The notes beneath the pieces were generated by a model, which made no database searches, was not told the origin of the DNA, and worked only from the letters and a program-made list of their open reading frames with translations. DNA of 64,000 bases, from assembly GCA_003167365.1 (NCBI GenBank), contig PMTM01000019.1, positions 1 through 64,000 of the forward strand. Reading direction: 5' to 3'. Below, in pieces: positions 1-9,660 of the stretch. Made by a program: the position numbers and the translations under genes. The stretch comes from Spartobacteria bacterium. Its GTDB lineage: Bacteria > Verrucomicrobiota > Verrucomicrobiia > Chthoniobacterales > UBA10450. Numbering within the stretch: the stretch's first letter is position 1; the number at the start of each line of letters is the position of its first letter.

Positions 1-2
1 GA

Positions 3-1397
3 TTCCTTACAAGCGGCTTCAGCAACACGGCGATGGGTTCAGACGCTCTCCGCGACAACGCAAGCGGCGCCAACAACACGGCCACTGGTTATTCAGCGCT
101 CTTTAGCAACACAACCGGCGGCAGCAACACGGCCACTGGTCAAAATGCGCTCTATAGCAACAATGGCGGCAACAACACGGCCAATGGTGCTCAAGCGCTC
201 CAAAGCAACACAACCGGCACCGAAAACACGGCCACTGGTGTTAACGCGCTCTTTAGCAACACAACCGCAGGTCAGAACGTGGCTATTGGGAATAACGCTT
301 TGTCGACCCAATCTTTCAGCAATGGCGGCGTTGCATGGAGCAGCAACAATGTGGCGGTGGGACATCTGGCGCTTAATTCCAACCAGCCAACCTCCACCAG
401 CACCGGCATTGACAATACGGCTCTTGGAACCGATGCGCTCCAATTAAACACAACCGGCGACGACAACACGGCCACTGGTGTTAATGCACTGGTTCACAAC
501 ACAACCGGCGACGACAACACGGCCAACGGTTTTAAGGCGCTCCAAGTCAACACAACCGGCGAAAGCAACACGGGCACTGGTTGGCAAGCGCTCGTTAGCA
601 ACACCACCGGCAGCGCCAACACGGCCAACGGTAATGATGCGCTCCTGGACAACCAAACCGGCGACAGCAACACGGCCAACGGCGACGGCGCGCTCTTTAG
701 CAACACAACCGGCGGCTCTAACATCGCCCTAGGTGCCGACGCTGGCTTCTTTCTCACTATTGGCAGCAATAACATCGACATCGGCAACCAGGGTGTTGCA
801 GCCGAGGCTAACACCATCCGGATCGGCACCGCTGGGAATCAGACAGCCACGTTTGTCGCCGGCATCGCGAACGCAACGGTCACAGGCTCGGCAGTCGTTA
901 TCACTTCGGCAGGTCAGCTTGGCGTCCTAACCTCATCCGCGCGTTTCAAGGATGCGATCGAGCCAATGGGTAACTCAAGCGAAGCGCTCCTGTCGCTGCG
1001 GCCTGTCACCTTCCACTACAAAAAGAGCATCGACCCGAACAGCATCCCGCAGTTCGGCCTGGTCGCTGAAGAAGTGGAAAAGGTCAATCCAACTCTGGTC
1101 ACTCGCGACGCCGAAGGGAAAGTATTCACCGTCCGCTACGAAGCAGTGAACGCAATGTTGCTTAACGAGTTCCTCAAGGAGCACCGCACGGTGCAGGAGC
1201 TAAAGTCTATCGTCGCAAAACAGGAAGCGACTATTGCGCAACAACAGAAGGACTCCCAAGCGACTGCCGCGCAGCAGCAGAAAGAAATTCAAACGCTCAC
1301 CGCGAGCCTGAAAGAGCAGGCGTCGCAAATCCAAAAGGTGAGCGCACAGATCGAAGTGACTAAGCCCGCGCCGCAAGTGGTCGGCAACAATCAGTAA
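3..1397 (+). CDS. Beta-roll repeat surface protein with C-terminal S74 chaperone domain (5' partial)
   Basis: The reading frame is open to the left window edge and its repeat pattern continues upstream of the first ATG (position 33), so the gene starts outside the window. The first ~230 visible residues are 16-17-residue repeats of the form NTATGxNALxSNTTG, resembling the left-handed beta-roll of YadA-type heads. Around residues 300-370 follows an SSARFKD...LRPVTFHYK...GLVAEEV...Y.A..AML block, the peptidase S74 intramolecular chaperone signature, known from phage tail spikes where it trimerises and self-cleaves. The tail (about 380-440) is a Gln-rich coiled coil. I infer a trimeric secreted or surface fibre. 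A perfect terminator hairpin follows. Confidence 0.8.
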   Translation, partial: FLTSGFSNTAMGSDALRDNASGANNTATGYSALFSNTTGGSNTATGQNALYSNNGGNNTANGAQALQSNTTGTENTATGVNALFSNTTAGQNVAIGNNALSTQSFSNGGVAWSSNNVAVGHLALNSNQPTSTSTGIDNTALGTDALQLNTTGDDNTATGVNALVHNTTGDDNTANGFKALQVNTTGESNTGTGWQALVSNTTGSANTANGNDALLDNQTGDSNTANGDGALFSNTTGGSNIALGADAGFFLTIGSNNIDIGNQGVAAEANTIRIGTAGNQTATFVAGIANATVTGSAVVITSAGQLGVLTSSARFKDAIEPMGNSSEALLSLRPVTFHYKKSIDPNSIPQFGLVAEEVEKVNPTLVTRDAEGKVFTVRYEAVNAMLLNEFLKEHRTVQELKSIVAKQEATIAQQQKDSQATAAQQQKEIQTLTASLKEQASQIQKVSAQIEVTKPAPQVVGNNQ

Positions 1398-1423
1398 AGC
1401 CTGATCAGAGTCCAGATTTTACA

Positions 1424-1459
1424 AACAGCCGTCACGCTTCACCGTATGACGGCTGTTTT
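1424..1459 (+). terminator. Rho-independent terminator after the S74 protein
   Basis: An 11-bp perfect stem (AACAGCCGTCA / TGACGGCTGTT) with a 12-nt loop ends in a short T run, 27 bases after the stop codon of the S74 protein. Confidence 0.75.
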
Positions 1460-1481
1460 GCATTAGCACTTCGGGCTGAAC

Positions 1482-3395
1482 GTGACTCTTGATAGAATGG
1501 TTGCGATGTCTGAAGGGACCGCGCTCCGTCACAAAAAGCTCACTGGCTTAAGCGGCGCACTGTTGCTAGCCGTCATCGTCACCGCCTACGCAAACCATTT
1601 TCACAACGGCTTTCACTTCGACGACGCGCACACGATCGAAAACAACTTATCCATTCGCGAGCTGCGGAATGTTCCATTCTTTTTTCACGACGCGACGACC
1701 TTCAGTTCGCTGCCGAGCAATCAATCGTATCGCCCGCTCGTCTCGACACTGCTCGCGATCGACTACCATCTTGCCGGCGGGCTGCAACCGTTCCGGTTTC
1801 ACCTGTCGATCTTCGCGATCTTCGTTGCGCTCGTACTGTTGCTGGCGTTTGTCGTTTACCGTTTGGTCGACAATGCCTGGATCGCACTAGGTGCGGCGGC
1901 TTTGTATGGATTGAATCCGGCGAACGCAGACACGGTCAACTACATCATCGCATCGTCCGAAGTGATCTCGACGCTTGGCGTCATCGCGTCGTTTGCCGTT
2001 TACCTGGCCTTCCCGCAATTGCGTCGGTCCTATCTCTACGTTCTTCCAGCAGCAATCGCGATTTTGGCAAAACCGACAGCGGCAATCTTCGCGGTGCTCT
2101 TCGCGCTTTTTCGCGTGTTATTTGAACCGAAGGAGGCGCGTCTCAGAGAGACGCGGCTACAGCACCTGGCGGAGATTGTCACACCATTCGTAATCTGCGG
2201 AGCGCTCTTGTTGTTCGTGCAACACATGACGCCGCACACCTGGATTGCCGGCGCTGCGAACACGCACAATTATCTGATCACGCAGCCGTACGTGACCCTG
2301 CTTTATTTCAAGACGTTTTTCTGGCCCAGCGGACTCTCCGCCGACTACGACTTAAATCCGTTCGTCACAACTGGCGATGCGCGCTTTTGGATCGGTTTCG
2401 CATTCGTCGTCTTTATCGGTGCGACGGCGATCGTGGCCGCCCTTTGCAAAAGGACGCGCGTGATCGGCTTCGGTCTGCTTTGGTTTCTAGTCGCGCTACT
2501 GCCGACGTCGCTCTTTTCGCTCGCCGAAGTAATGAACGATCACCGCACATTTCTTCCCTACATCGGACTCGTGATTGCGATCGCCGGCGCAGCGGCGTTG
2601 CTCGTCGCCGGCTTAGATCGACAACGGCGGAAGATCGCGGCCACGTGCGCAGTAGTGCTGTTCCTGTGCGCAAACGGCTATGCTACGTTTCAACGGAACA
2701 AGGTTTGGAAAACCGAGGAAACGCTCTGGCACGACGTCGTGCTAAAGAGCCCGCGCAATGGACGCGGTTTGATGAACTATGGCAACACGCTGATGGCGAA
2801 AGGCGATTACGCCGGCGCGCTCGATTATTTCCATCGCGCCCAACCACTCACGCCGCAGTATTCCGTGCTATTGATCAATCTCGCGATTGCCGAAGATGCG
2901 ACGAAGCAGTCATCGCAAGCTGAGCAACATTTTAAGGAAGCGTTGCGACTGGCTCCGTCCAATCCGGATAGCTTCATCTATTATGCGCGCTACTTGCTCT
3001 CGCACTCGCGCGTCGATGAGGCGCGCGCATTCCTGCAAAGTGCGCTGGAGTTGAGCCCGACCGATCTGACCGCGCGCGATCTTCTCGCGCAAGCGAACGG
3101 CCAGACACAGAGTCGATCGGCTGCACAGACGCCGGAGTCTTATCTTACTCTCAGCCTTCAGCTTTATCGGGACGAACGCTACGCGGAATCAATCGTCGCG
3201 TGTCGGGCAGCCCTCGCACTGCGGCCAAACTACGCCGAAGCCTGGAACAACATCGGCGCTGCTTACAACAAACTAGGCCGATACGATGAAGCCGCCGCCG
3301 CTTGCGAGCAGGCGCTGCTTTACAAGCCGGACTTCGAATTGGCGCGGAACAATCTGCAATACGCACGCGAAAAATTGAACGCGTCCGCCAAATAG
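1482..3395 (+). CDS. TMTC-like multi-pass membrane protein with C-terminal TPR repeats
   Basis: A 637-residue protein with about 10 hydrophobic segments in residues 20-410, then TPR repeats (about 430-530 and 560-630, e.g. YAEAWNNIGAAYNKLGRYDEA). An acidic motif after the first membrane segment (FHFDD, near residue 47) and the TPR tail are the layout of GT-C type O-mannosyltransferases of the TMTC/DUF1736 group; the substrate is unknown. ATGs at 1497 and 1506 are alternative starts, and the MSEGTAL start at 1506 is plausible. It stands alone between a terminator and a convergent gene. Confidence 0.7.
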   Translation: MTLDRMVAMSEGTALRHKKLTGLSGALLLAVIVTAYANHFHNGFHFDDAHTIENNLSIRELRNVPFFFHDATTFSSLPSNQSYRPLVSTLLAIDYHLAGGLQPFRFHLSIFAIFVALVLLLAFVVYRLVDNAWIALGAAALYGLNPANADTVNYIIASSEVISTLGVIASFAVYLAFPQLRRSYLYVLPAAIAILAKPTAAIFAVLFALFRVLFEPKEARLRETRLQHLAEIVTPFVICGALLLFVQHMTPHTWIAGAANTHNYLITQPYVTLLYFKTFFWPSGLSADYDLNPFVTTGDARFWIGFAFVVFIGATAIVAALCKRTRVIGFGLLWFLVALLPTSLFSLAEVMNDHRTFLPYIGLVIAIAGAAALLVAGLDRQRRKIAATCAVVLFLCANGYATFQRNKVWKTEETLWHDVVLKSPRNGRGLMNYGNTLMAKGDYAGALDYFHRAQPLTPQYSVLLINLAIAEDATKQSSQAEQHFKEALRLAPSNPDSFIYYARYLLSHSRVDEARAFLQSALELSPTDLTARDLLAQANGQTQSRSAAQTPESYLTLSLQLYRDERYAESIVACRAALALRPNYAEAWNNIGAAYNKLGRYDEAAAACEQALLYKPDFELARNNLQYAREKLNASAK

Positions 3396-3412
3396 GGAAG
3401 CGGGGGTGGATC

Positions 3413-3435
3413 GGCCCCGAACGTTTTCGGGGGCG
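3413..3435. terminator. Possible hairpin terminator between convergent genes
   Basis: A GCCCCGAA / TTCGGGGC stem lies in the ~115-bp gap between convergent stop codons at 3395 (+) and 3511 (-). It has no T run, so the role is only inferred from its placement. Confidence 0.3.
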
Positions 3436-3510
3436 ATGTTACGATGCGGCGGCCTCGCCGCCATTATTGTTAGCATCGAGGTCACCGCGGCGACGACTGC
3501 TCGATCCACC

Positions 3511-5361
3511 TTACTCTTCGCGTCCCACCGGATAGAGTTTCCAGCGTTCGTCGATGAACGGAGTTTTGGAATAAAACCAACGGAGACGCTCTGTCGAGGA
3601 CGCACGAAACGTTTCGTCGGTCGCCAGTTTTTGCCGGAATTCCTCCGCCAGCTTCGGATCGCCTGCCAGCATTCGTTCCGCCATCGGTTCGAGAATGTAA
3701 CCCTCGATGTATTCGGTGTGCTGAAACACCTCGTTGAAGAATCCCCATTGCACGAACGAATCGGGCGAGGCCGGCTCGAATAAAATTACCGCCAGGTCGC
3801 CGAGCGGCTGATTGGTCGGGATTCGGAGCGACCCAGCCGGATAGTGCTCGGTTTTTTCTTCGGCGATGGGCTTCACCGTGATTTGAAAGCGACCTTCGAA
3901 CGGTTGTTCCGGCTGAAGTTTCATTTCTTCCAGCCGATACATCGACACTTTCACGTCGCGCGGCTCAGTCGTGCGCTCGAATTGAATCCCGTGAATTTGC
4001 AATCGCGCCGCTAATTCGTTCCAGGCAGGCGGGATCCAATACGCTTTTGGTCGCGCCGCTGACGCACTTACATGGTTGCCGCGCTGACAAGGAATCTTCA
4101 TCGTCACCGGCTTGCCGTTAAATTCGATGCGCAATCCGCCGGAAATGGCGGAAGGGACGGTGCGCGATTCGATTGCTTTGTATTCGATTGTCTCCACCGG
4201 CGCGTTTGGATCGACATCCCAACTCAGGGGAATGGTCGGAGCATTGGCTTTGCGGTCTGCCTCAACCGCCTGACGAAGCGAGGATATTCCGGTCGCCGTT
4301 GTGCGAATTGCGCTTTCCAGCAGCACATAAGTTCCGAGAACGCGCTGGTTGTAAGGTTTTAAGGAATGCATTTCCACCAGCACCGTCGGGAGATGGCGGA
4401 CGTCGCCGTAACCGTTTGAAAAACGCGGATCCGACAGCCAGGTCCTGATTCCTTTGGAGAGATCGAGCGGATCAATCCAGTTCGCCACGTCGGTCGATCC
4501 CGGGATGTGACCCATCGCCGCCAAATCATTCGTGACGGCCGGAGTGAATGTTTTCTCCAGCCAATTGGCTATTGCCGGCGAATGCCCGCCCGTGCCGTTG
4601 AAACCGAAAGTGATGTCGTATTGGTAGTCGGCGCCATCGGTGACGTGAAGATCGAGATAGAGATCGGGCTGCCATTGATTGAGCGCGCGGACCATCTCTT
4701 CCATCTCCGGCGTGTCGATCTTCGCGTAGTCGCGATTGAGATTCAGGTTCTTCGAATTGGTGCGCCAACCCATCTTCTCCGGTCCGCGCTGATTCACTCT
4801 TCCAAATTTCGAGCTTCGCTCGTGCCCGTCGACGTTGAAGATCGGAACAAAAAGAAAATTCGCGCGATCCAATAATTCCTTCTTTGTTCCGCGCACGGTC
4901 ATGTCGCGCAGCAGCATCAAGCCAGCGTCTTTTCCGTCGATCTCGCCCGGATGAATCCCAGCTTGCGCGAAAATGGTGGGCTTGCCATTTTTACGAAATT
5001 GTTCAGGAGTGAATTGTTTTTCGCGCGAGGCGACGACCATCCAAATATCACGGCCTTCCGGCGATTTGCCGAGCGAGATCATTTTTAACTCTGGTGCGGC
5101 TGCGACCAGTTTTCGCAGCCAGATCACAGTTTCGTCGTACGATGGTGATAGGCGAAAATCGCTCTTTTCCGATGGCGTGATCCAAGGATCGTTTTTTGAA
5201 ACTGCGAGCGTCCGACTCTTTCCGTTCCAAGGAACGAGCGGAGGAAGTATGGCTTGGCTGGCGGCTTCGGAAAACTGGGAGACTGGAGTTGCCGATGGTT
5301 CAGCCCCCAATAGCGGACTCGCGGCAATCCAAACCAAAATCAGACAGAAAAAACGTTTCAC
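3511..5361 (-). CDS. Secreted M14-family zinc carboxypeptidase
   Basis: A 616-residue protein with an N-terminal signal peptide (MKRFFCLILVWIAASPLLGA). The M14 zinc site is visible: GIHPGEIDG (His and Glu of HxxE, near residue 136), NLNRDY (substrate-binding Arg), DLHVTDGADY (second zinc His) and a catalytic-type Glu in LVEMHSLKPY. The C-terminal ~200 residues are an extra domain. It probably trims peptides in the periplasm or outside the cell. Its start lies only 6 bases downstream of the end of the BNR-repeat protein gene on the same strand, so the two are likely co-transcribed. Confidence 0.85.
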   Translation of the reverse strand: MKRFFCLILVWIAASPLLGAEPSATPVSQFSEAASQAILPPLVPWNGKSRTLAVSKNDPWITPSEKSDFRLSPSYDETVIWLRKLVAAAPELKMISLGKSPEGRDIWMVVASREKQFTPEQFRKNGKPTIFAQAGIHPGEIDGKDAGLMLLRDMTVRGTKKELLDRANFLFVPIFNVDGHERSSKFGRVNQRGPEKMGWRTNSKNLNLNRDYAKIDTPEMEEMVRALNQWQPDLYLDLHVTDGADYQYDITFGFNGTGGHSPAIANWLEKTFTPAVTNDLAAMGHIPGSTDVANWIDPLDLSKGIRTWLSDPRFSNGYGDVRHLPTVLVEMHSLKPYNQRVLGTYVLLESAIRTTATGISSLRQAVEADRKANAPTIPLSWDVDPNAPVETIEYKAIESRTVPSAISGGLRIEFNGKPVTMKIPCQRGNHVSASAARPKAYWIPPAWNELAARLQIHGIQFERTTEPRDVKVSMYRLEEMKLQPEQPFEGRFQITVKPIAEEKTEHYPAGSLRIPTNQPLGDLAVILFEPASPDSFVQWGFFNEVFQHTEYIEGYILEPMAERMLAGDPKLAEEFRQKLATDETFRASSTERLRWFYSKTPFIDERWKLYPVGREE

Positions 5362-5366
5362 ACCTT

Positions 5367-8240
5367 CTAATCGCTATCGGTTTCTTTAGTTTCAGGTCCG
5401 CGCGTCAAAATTCCTGCCGCGATGTCGACGTGAAATGTTTGTTTCATTTTCGTTTTCCCGAACGTTAATTCTGCCGTGTAAACTCCGCCGGGAAGAAGTC
5501 TTTTAGGATCATCGCCGCCGTATTCAGTCATGACATCTTTAGTCGGCCGCAAATCCCAATTCAATCGCGTCAGCCCGGCGACACCCGCAGATTTTAAATT
5601 CGCGACCGGCGCACCGACGGCGTTAGTGATGCCGATTTTGATTTCGTCTCCGGTGAACTCTTTCACCCACACGGTGAAAAGCGCGCCTTCGGACGGGTTT
5701 GTTCCGCGGTAAATGCCTTTGCCATTCGAGTCGTCGAAGCCGGGGAGCAAGTAGGCGCCATTCACCGCGCGGACGCTGAAAAGGTGCGCGGATTTCGCCG
5801 CGACATCCGGCGTGAGCTCACGAAGCGGGACGGTGTCGTCCAGGATCGAGATGCTGCGGCCGTGCGTTCCGATTACCAGGTCGGACGTGACGGGATGAAT
5901 TTGAATATCGTCTACGCGCACGGCTGGCACATCGGCGAACCGAATCCAATGCGTTCCTTGATCGAAAGAGGCAAACAAACCGAAGTGAGTGCCGGCATAG
6001 AGCAGTTGTGGATTGACCGGATCTTCCCGCACGACTTCAACCGGCGCGTTTGCCGGAAGATCGCCGACCACAGATTGCCACGTCTTCCCGAGATCCGAGG
6101 TGCGAAGAATCATCGGTCGATCGTCGCCCGTGCGATACGCGTTGGTAGCGACGTAGGCAACGTTCGCATCCTTTGCGCCGGCCTCGATGCGAACAATCCA
6201 TTGGCCGCGCGCCGGTTCTGGCAAGTTGTTAGTCAGTTCGGTCCATTTGCCGCCATCATTCTCGGTCACCCAAAGGCGACCGTCGTCGGTGCCCGCCCAC
6301 AATAGTCCCGCGCGTTTTGGCGATTCAGCCAGCGAATAGACTACGCCATAGTTTTCCGCGCCGCTTCCGGTCGCGTTCGTTCGCTCCGGATCATTGCGGG
6401 TAAGGTCCGGGCTTATGACCGAGTATTTCTCCGCGCGATCGGTCAATCGGAAGACGCAATTGCCGCCAAGGTAAATGACTCCCGGCTGTTGATGACTTCC
6501 GATGAGCGGTGAGTTCCAGTGGAACCGGTATTTCGGTTGACCTTCCGCCGGCTCAGGCCGCAGCTCGCGTAATTCGCCGTTGCGCAAATTGAGCCGATGC
6601 ACCGAGCCGCCCTGGCTCTCTGCGTAAAATACGTCGCGATCCGCGGGATCGAACGCGACGTAAAAACCATCGCCGCCGGCAAGCGGGATCCAATCTGAAT
6701 TACGAATCTCTTCCTTGCTCGGCATTCCGCTCGGACCGACCCAGTTCTCATTATCCTGAAGGCCGCCCGCGATTCGGAAGTACGGTTTCGTATCGTCCAG
6801 TGTGAGTCGATAAAATTCTCCTGATGGAATCTTATTGAGATGATCCCATCCCTTACCCGCCGCGAAACTTTGATAAACGCCGCCATCGGTTCCAAGCAAC
6901 AAACGCTGGCAGACCGGCGGCTTCGGCGGTTTGTTTTTGTCTTCGGGCTTGGGCGGCTTCGGCGGAAGAAAGCTTCCGGGCTGGATGACAAAGGCATGAC
7001 AATCGGGATGTATTTTTTCTGAAAGATCTTCCCGGAAATTCTTGCCGCCATCGTCCGAAACGAGCAGGGCAAATCCAAGCAGATACACACGCTGATCGTT
7101 CACCGGATCGACCCGGATCTGGCTAAAATAAAATGGGCGCGGGTTAATCGAGCTGACGCGCGTCCATTTCTCGCCGCCATCTTCGGAGCGAAATACGCCG
7201 CCGCTCTTGCTGTGGATGTCGCTGATGTCGCTGGAACCGCCTTCGTAACTTTGGACCACGGCCATGATCACGCGGGGATTGCTCACGCTCACCGCCAATC
7301 CGATGCGGCCGGTTTGGCCCGGCAGTCCGCCGCCCAGTTTTTTCCAACTGCCGCCGCCGTTCATGCTCTTGAAAATTCCGCCCACGTCTTCACCGCCGGT
7401 CGCGCCGGGACCGGAAACGAAACTCCACGGTGTGCGTTGCCGCGCGTAAAGCGCGGCGTAAACGATCTCCGGATTCGTAGGATCAAACGCTACATCGCTG
7501 CAGCCTGTGCGCGCGTTGTGTAGCGCCGCCGCTTGCAAAACAGCCTTCCACGTTTTTCCGCCGTCGGTTGTTTTGAAAAGCCCGCGTTCGCCGCCATCGG
7601 CCCAAAGATTTCCGCTCGCCGCCACGTACGCTGTTTCAGCATTTTTCGGATGCACTATGACGCGGCCGATCGCGCGACTGTTTTTGAGACCGACGTTTTG
7701 CCAATTGTCGCCACCATCGGTCGTTCGATAAACTCCGTCCCCCCAACCGGAAGAATTACGATCGTTTGCTTCGCCGGTTCCAACCCAAATCACATCGGAA
7801 TCGGAAGGCGCAATCGCAACGGCGCCTATCGAGAGCGCTGGCTGTTTGTCGAAAATCGGATCGAACGACACCCCGTTATCGCCTGTTTTGAAAATTCCGC
7901 CGTGCGCGAGGCCGACGTAAAACACAAACGGATTTCGCGGATCGAGCGCAATGTCGGATACGCGTCCGCCCATCACCGCCGGTCCGATCCATCGCGCTTT
8001 CAAGTTTTTGAAAAGCACTTCAGTAAGTGGCGGCGCCGTTGCGGCCGGCGTGGGAGTGGTCACTGATGATGACGCCGCCGTGATTTCCGGCGACGAAATA
8101 GGTGACGGTAATGCTTCGGACGAGCTCGAAGAAGGTTTTGCCGTGGGGCGATGTCCGGGATCTTCTTGAGCCACCAATGCGTTCGAGGTTAGGAGCGATA
8201 GCGCGAAAAAAAACGGAAGAGCTCGGAAAGAAGCAATCAT
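5367..8240 (-). CDS. Secreted sortilin-like/BNR-repeat (VPS10-type) beta-propeller protein
   Basis: A 957-residue protein with a signal peptide (ALSLLTSNALVAQ) and a Ser/Thr/Pro-rich linker. Many Asp-box motifs of the S-x-D-x-G-x-x-W type are visible (TTDGGDNWQ, TTDGGKTW, SMNGGGSW, SEDGGEKW, TSDLGKTW), together with WVGTGE-type strands, as in sortilin/VPS10 or sialidase-like propellers. No glycosidase active site could be assigned. The gene is first in a minus-strand pair with the M14 peptidase, suggesting a joint role in extracellular protein handling. It diverges from the racemase-like gene across a 59-bp gap. Confidence 0.8.
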   Translation of the reverse strand: MIASFRALPFFFALSLLTSNALVAQEDPGHRPTAKPSSSSSEALPSPISSPEITAASSSVTTPTPAATAPPLTEVLFKNLKARWIGPAVMGGRVSDIALDPRNPFVFYVGLAHGGIFKTGDNGVSFDPIFDKQPALSIGAVAIAPSDSDVIWVGTGEANDRNSSGWGDGVYRTTDGGDNWQNVGLKNSRAIGRVIVHPKNAETAYVAASGNLWADGGERGLFKTTDGGKTWKAVLQAAALHNARTGCSDVAFDPTNPEIVYAALYARQRTPWSFVSGPGATGGEDVGGIFKSMNGGGSWKKLGGGLPGQTGRIGLAVSVSNPRVIMAVVQSYEGGSSDISDIHSKSGGVFRSEDGGEKWTRVSSINPRPFYFSQIRVDPVNDQRVYLLGFALLVSDDGGKNFREDLSEKIHPDCHAFVIQPGSFLPPKPPKPEDKNKPPKPPVCQRLLLGTDGGVYQSFAAGKGWDHLNKIPSGEFYRLTLDDTKPYFRIAGGLQDNENWVGPSGMPSKEEIRNSDWIPLAGGDGFYVAFDPADRDVFYAESQGGSVHRLNLRNGELRELRPEPAEGQPKYRFHWNSPLIGSHQQPGVIYLGGNCVFRLTDRAEKYSVISPDLTRNDPERTNATGSGAENYGVVYSLAESPKRAGLLWAGTDDGRLWVTENDGGKWTELTNNLPEPARGQWIVRIEAGAKDANVAYVATNAYRTGDDRPMILRTSDLGKTWQSVVGDLPANAPVEVVREDPVNPQLLYAGTHFGLFASFDQGTHWIRFADVPAVRVDDIQIHPVTSDLVIGTHGRSISILDDTVPLRELTPDVAAKSAHLFSVRAVNGAYLLPGFDDSNGKGIYRGTNPSEGALFTVWVKEFTGDEIKIGITNAVGAPVANLKSAGVAGLTRLNWDLRPTKDVMTEYGGDDPKRLLPGGVYTAELTFGKTKMKQTFHVDIAAGILTRGPETKETDSD

Positions 8241-8299
8241 GGCGTCAAAATAATTCGCGAATGAGCTATTGTCGCGTTTGATCTAAAGAAAACTACTGA

Positions 8300-8995
8300 A
8301 TGAAAACTCTCGGAATTATCGGCGGCGTCGGACCTGAGTCGACGATCGATTATTATCGCGCGATCGTTGCCTTGTATCGCGAGCGAAAGACCGATGGAAG
8401 CTATCCGCCGCTTATCATCAACAGCATCGACCTGAAGAAAGTGGTCGATTTGATCACGCGAAACGATTTGAAGGGCGCGGCGAATTATCTGCTTGATGAA
8501 ATTCGCAAACTCGCGCGTGCGTCAGCCGATTTTGGTTTGGTTGCAGCGAACACGCCGCACATTGTCTTTGACGAAGTGCAATCTCAATCGCCGATTCCGC
8601 TCATCAGCATTGTCGAGACGACATGCGCGGCGGCAAAGGCGCGCGCGCTGAAACGGCTCGCCTTGGTCGGAACCCGTTTCACGATGCAGGGAGTGTTTTA
8701 TCCGAAAGTCTTCTCGCGAGAAGGAATCGAGCTCGTCACGCCCGATCCGGATGACCAGGAATATATTCACAACAAATACATGAACGAACTGATCCTCGGA
8801 AAATTTCTGCCGGAAACGCGCGCCGGGCTTTTGGCGGTGGTCGATCGCTTAAACAAGAAGATCGATCTCGACGGCGTGATTCTCGCCGGAACAGAATTGC
8901 CGCTGATCTTGCGGGATGCGGCGCACAACGGAATTCCGTTCTTGGACACGACAAAAATCCATGTGGAAGCGGCCGTTAATGAGATGTTGTCCTAA
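8300..8995 (+). CDS. Aspartate/glutamate racemase superfamily protein lacking both catalytic cysteines
   Basis: The 231-residue sequence has the family fold marks: GIIGGVGPESTIDYY at the N-terminus, a first active-site strand (VAANTPH) and a second one (ILAGTELPL). In active members the bases before N-T and T-E are Cys (or Thr in the first site). Here they are Ala and Gly, read directly from the codons, so ordinary two-base racemisation is unlikely. It may be a binding protein or a different enzyme such as a hydrolase or isomerase. It is followed 9 bases later by a small membrane protein gene. Confidence 0.8.
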   Translation: MKTLGIIGGVGPESTIDYYRAIVALYRERKTDGSYPPLIINSIDLKKVVDLITRNDLKGAANYLLDEIRKLARASADFGLVAANTPHIVFDEVQSQSPIPLISIVETTCAAAKARALKRLALVGTRFTMQGVFYPKVFSREGIELVTPDPDDQEYIHNKYMNELILGKFLPETRAGLLAVVDRLNKKIDLDGVILAGTELPLILRDAAHNGIPFLDTTKIHVEAAVNEMLS

Positions 8996-9004
8996 CCGTT
9001 GGTG

Positions 9005-9580
9005 ATGAAACGCGAAGCTAAATTTGTTTCCTTCGTTTTGGCAGCGTGGCTTTGTTTTGCGCTGGCTGTGGGAGTTGCGGACTGGTTTCAACCGGCTTCG
9101 GCGCCAGTGGTCGCCCTGACGGTCTGGACTTTGACCGGACTCATTCTGCTCGCTTGCTGGAAAATCGATCCGATCAGCACGTGGGCCGCGAATGTCGATC
9201 TCCGCTGGCTCGTGCTGCTTCACACCACAAGGTTCGTTGGGTTTTATTTTCTGATTCTTTGCCGGCGTGGCGAATTGCCCTGCGCATTCGCTGCGCCCGC
9301 CGGCATCGGCGACATAACAGTCGCGGCCGCAACGGTCATTATCCTTCTTGTTCCGAGGTTTCGCGCGTCACGAAGGCTTCTCCTTATTTGGAACAGCGCC
9401 GGTTTGCTCGACATTGTCTTCGTGGTGCTCATGGCGCTGCGCGCAGGCTTGAGAGATTGGCAATCGATGGCGCCATTGCGTGAGTTGCCGCTTGGATTAC
9501 TCCCGACCTTCCTAGTTCCTCTCATTATTGCCTCACACGTTCTGATTTTCGTGCGGGTCGCGAGATCCAAGACCGGATAG
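9005..9580 (+). CDS. Small multi-pass membrane protein, function unknown
   Basis: About 191 residues with five or six hydrophobic segments (e.g. FVSFVLAAWLCFALAVGVA; FVGFYFLILC; LGLLPTFLVPLIIASHVLIF). I do not recognise the family. TTG (8999), GTG (9002) and ATG (9005) are consecutive in-frame starts; ATG is preferred. It lies 9 bases after the racemase-like gene, so the two are probably one transcript. Confidence 0.65.
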   Translation: MKREAKFVSFVLAAWLCFALAVGVADWFQPASAPVVALTVWTLTGLILLACWKIDPISTWAANVDLRWLVLLHTTRFVGFYFLILCRRGELPCAFAAPAGIGDITVAAATVIILLVPRFRASRRLLLIWNSAGLLDIVFVVLMALRAGLRDWQSMAPLRELPLGLLPTFLVPLIIASHVLIFVRVARSKTG

Positions 9581-9660
9581 CCAAGACGGGCGACCAGACG
9601 CCGCGCTTGAAACGCGCGCTGCCTATTGAAGAGCGGATAATTACGTTTATTTTGCGGGCC

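Noticed and set aside
33-730. Regularly spaced repeats that could be mistaken for a CRISPR array
   Set aside because: The repeats are in phase with codons (48-51 bp), have no unique spacers and continue a single protein frame.
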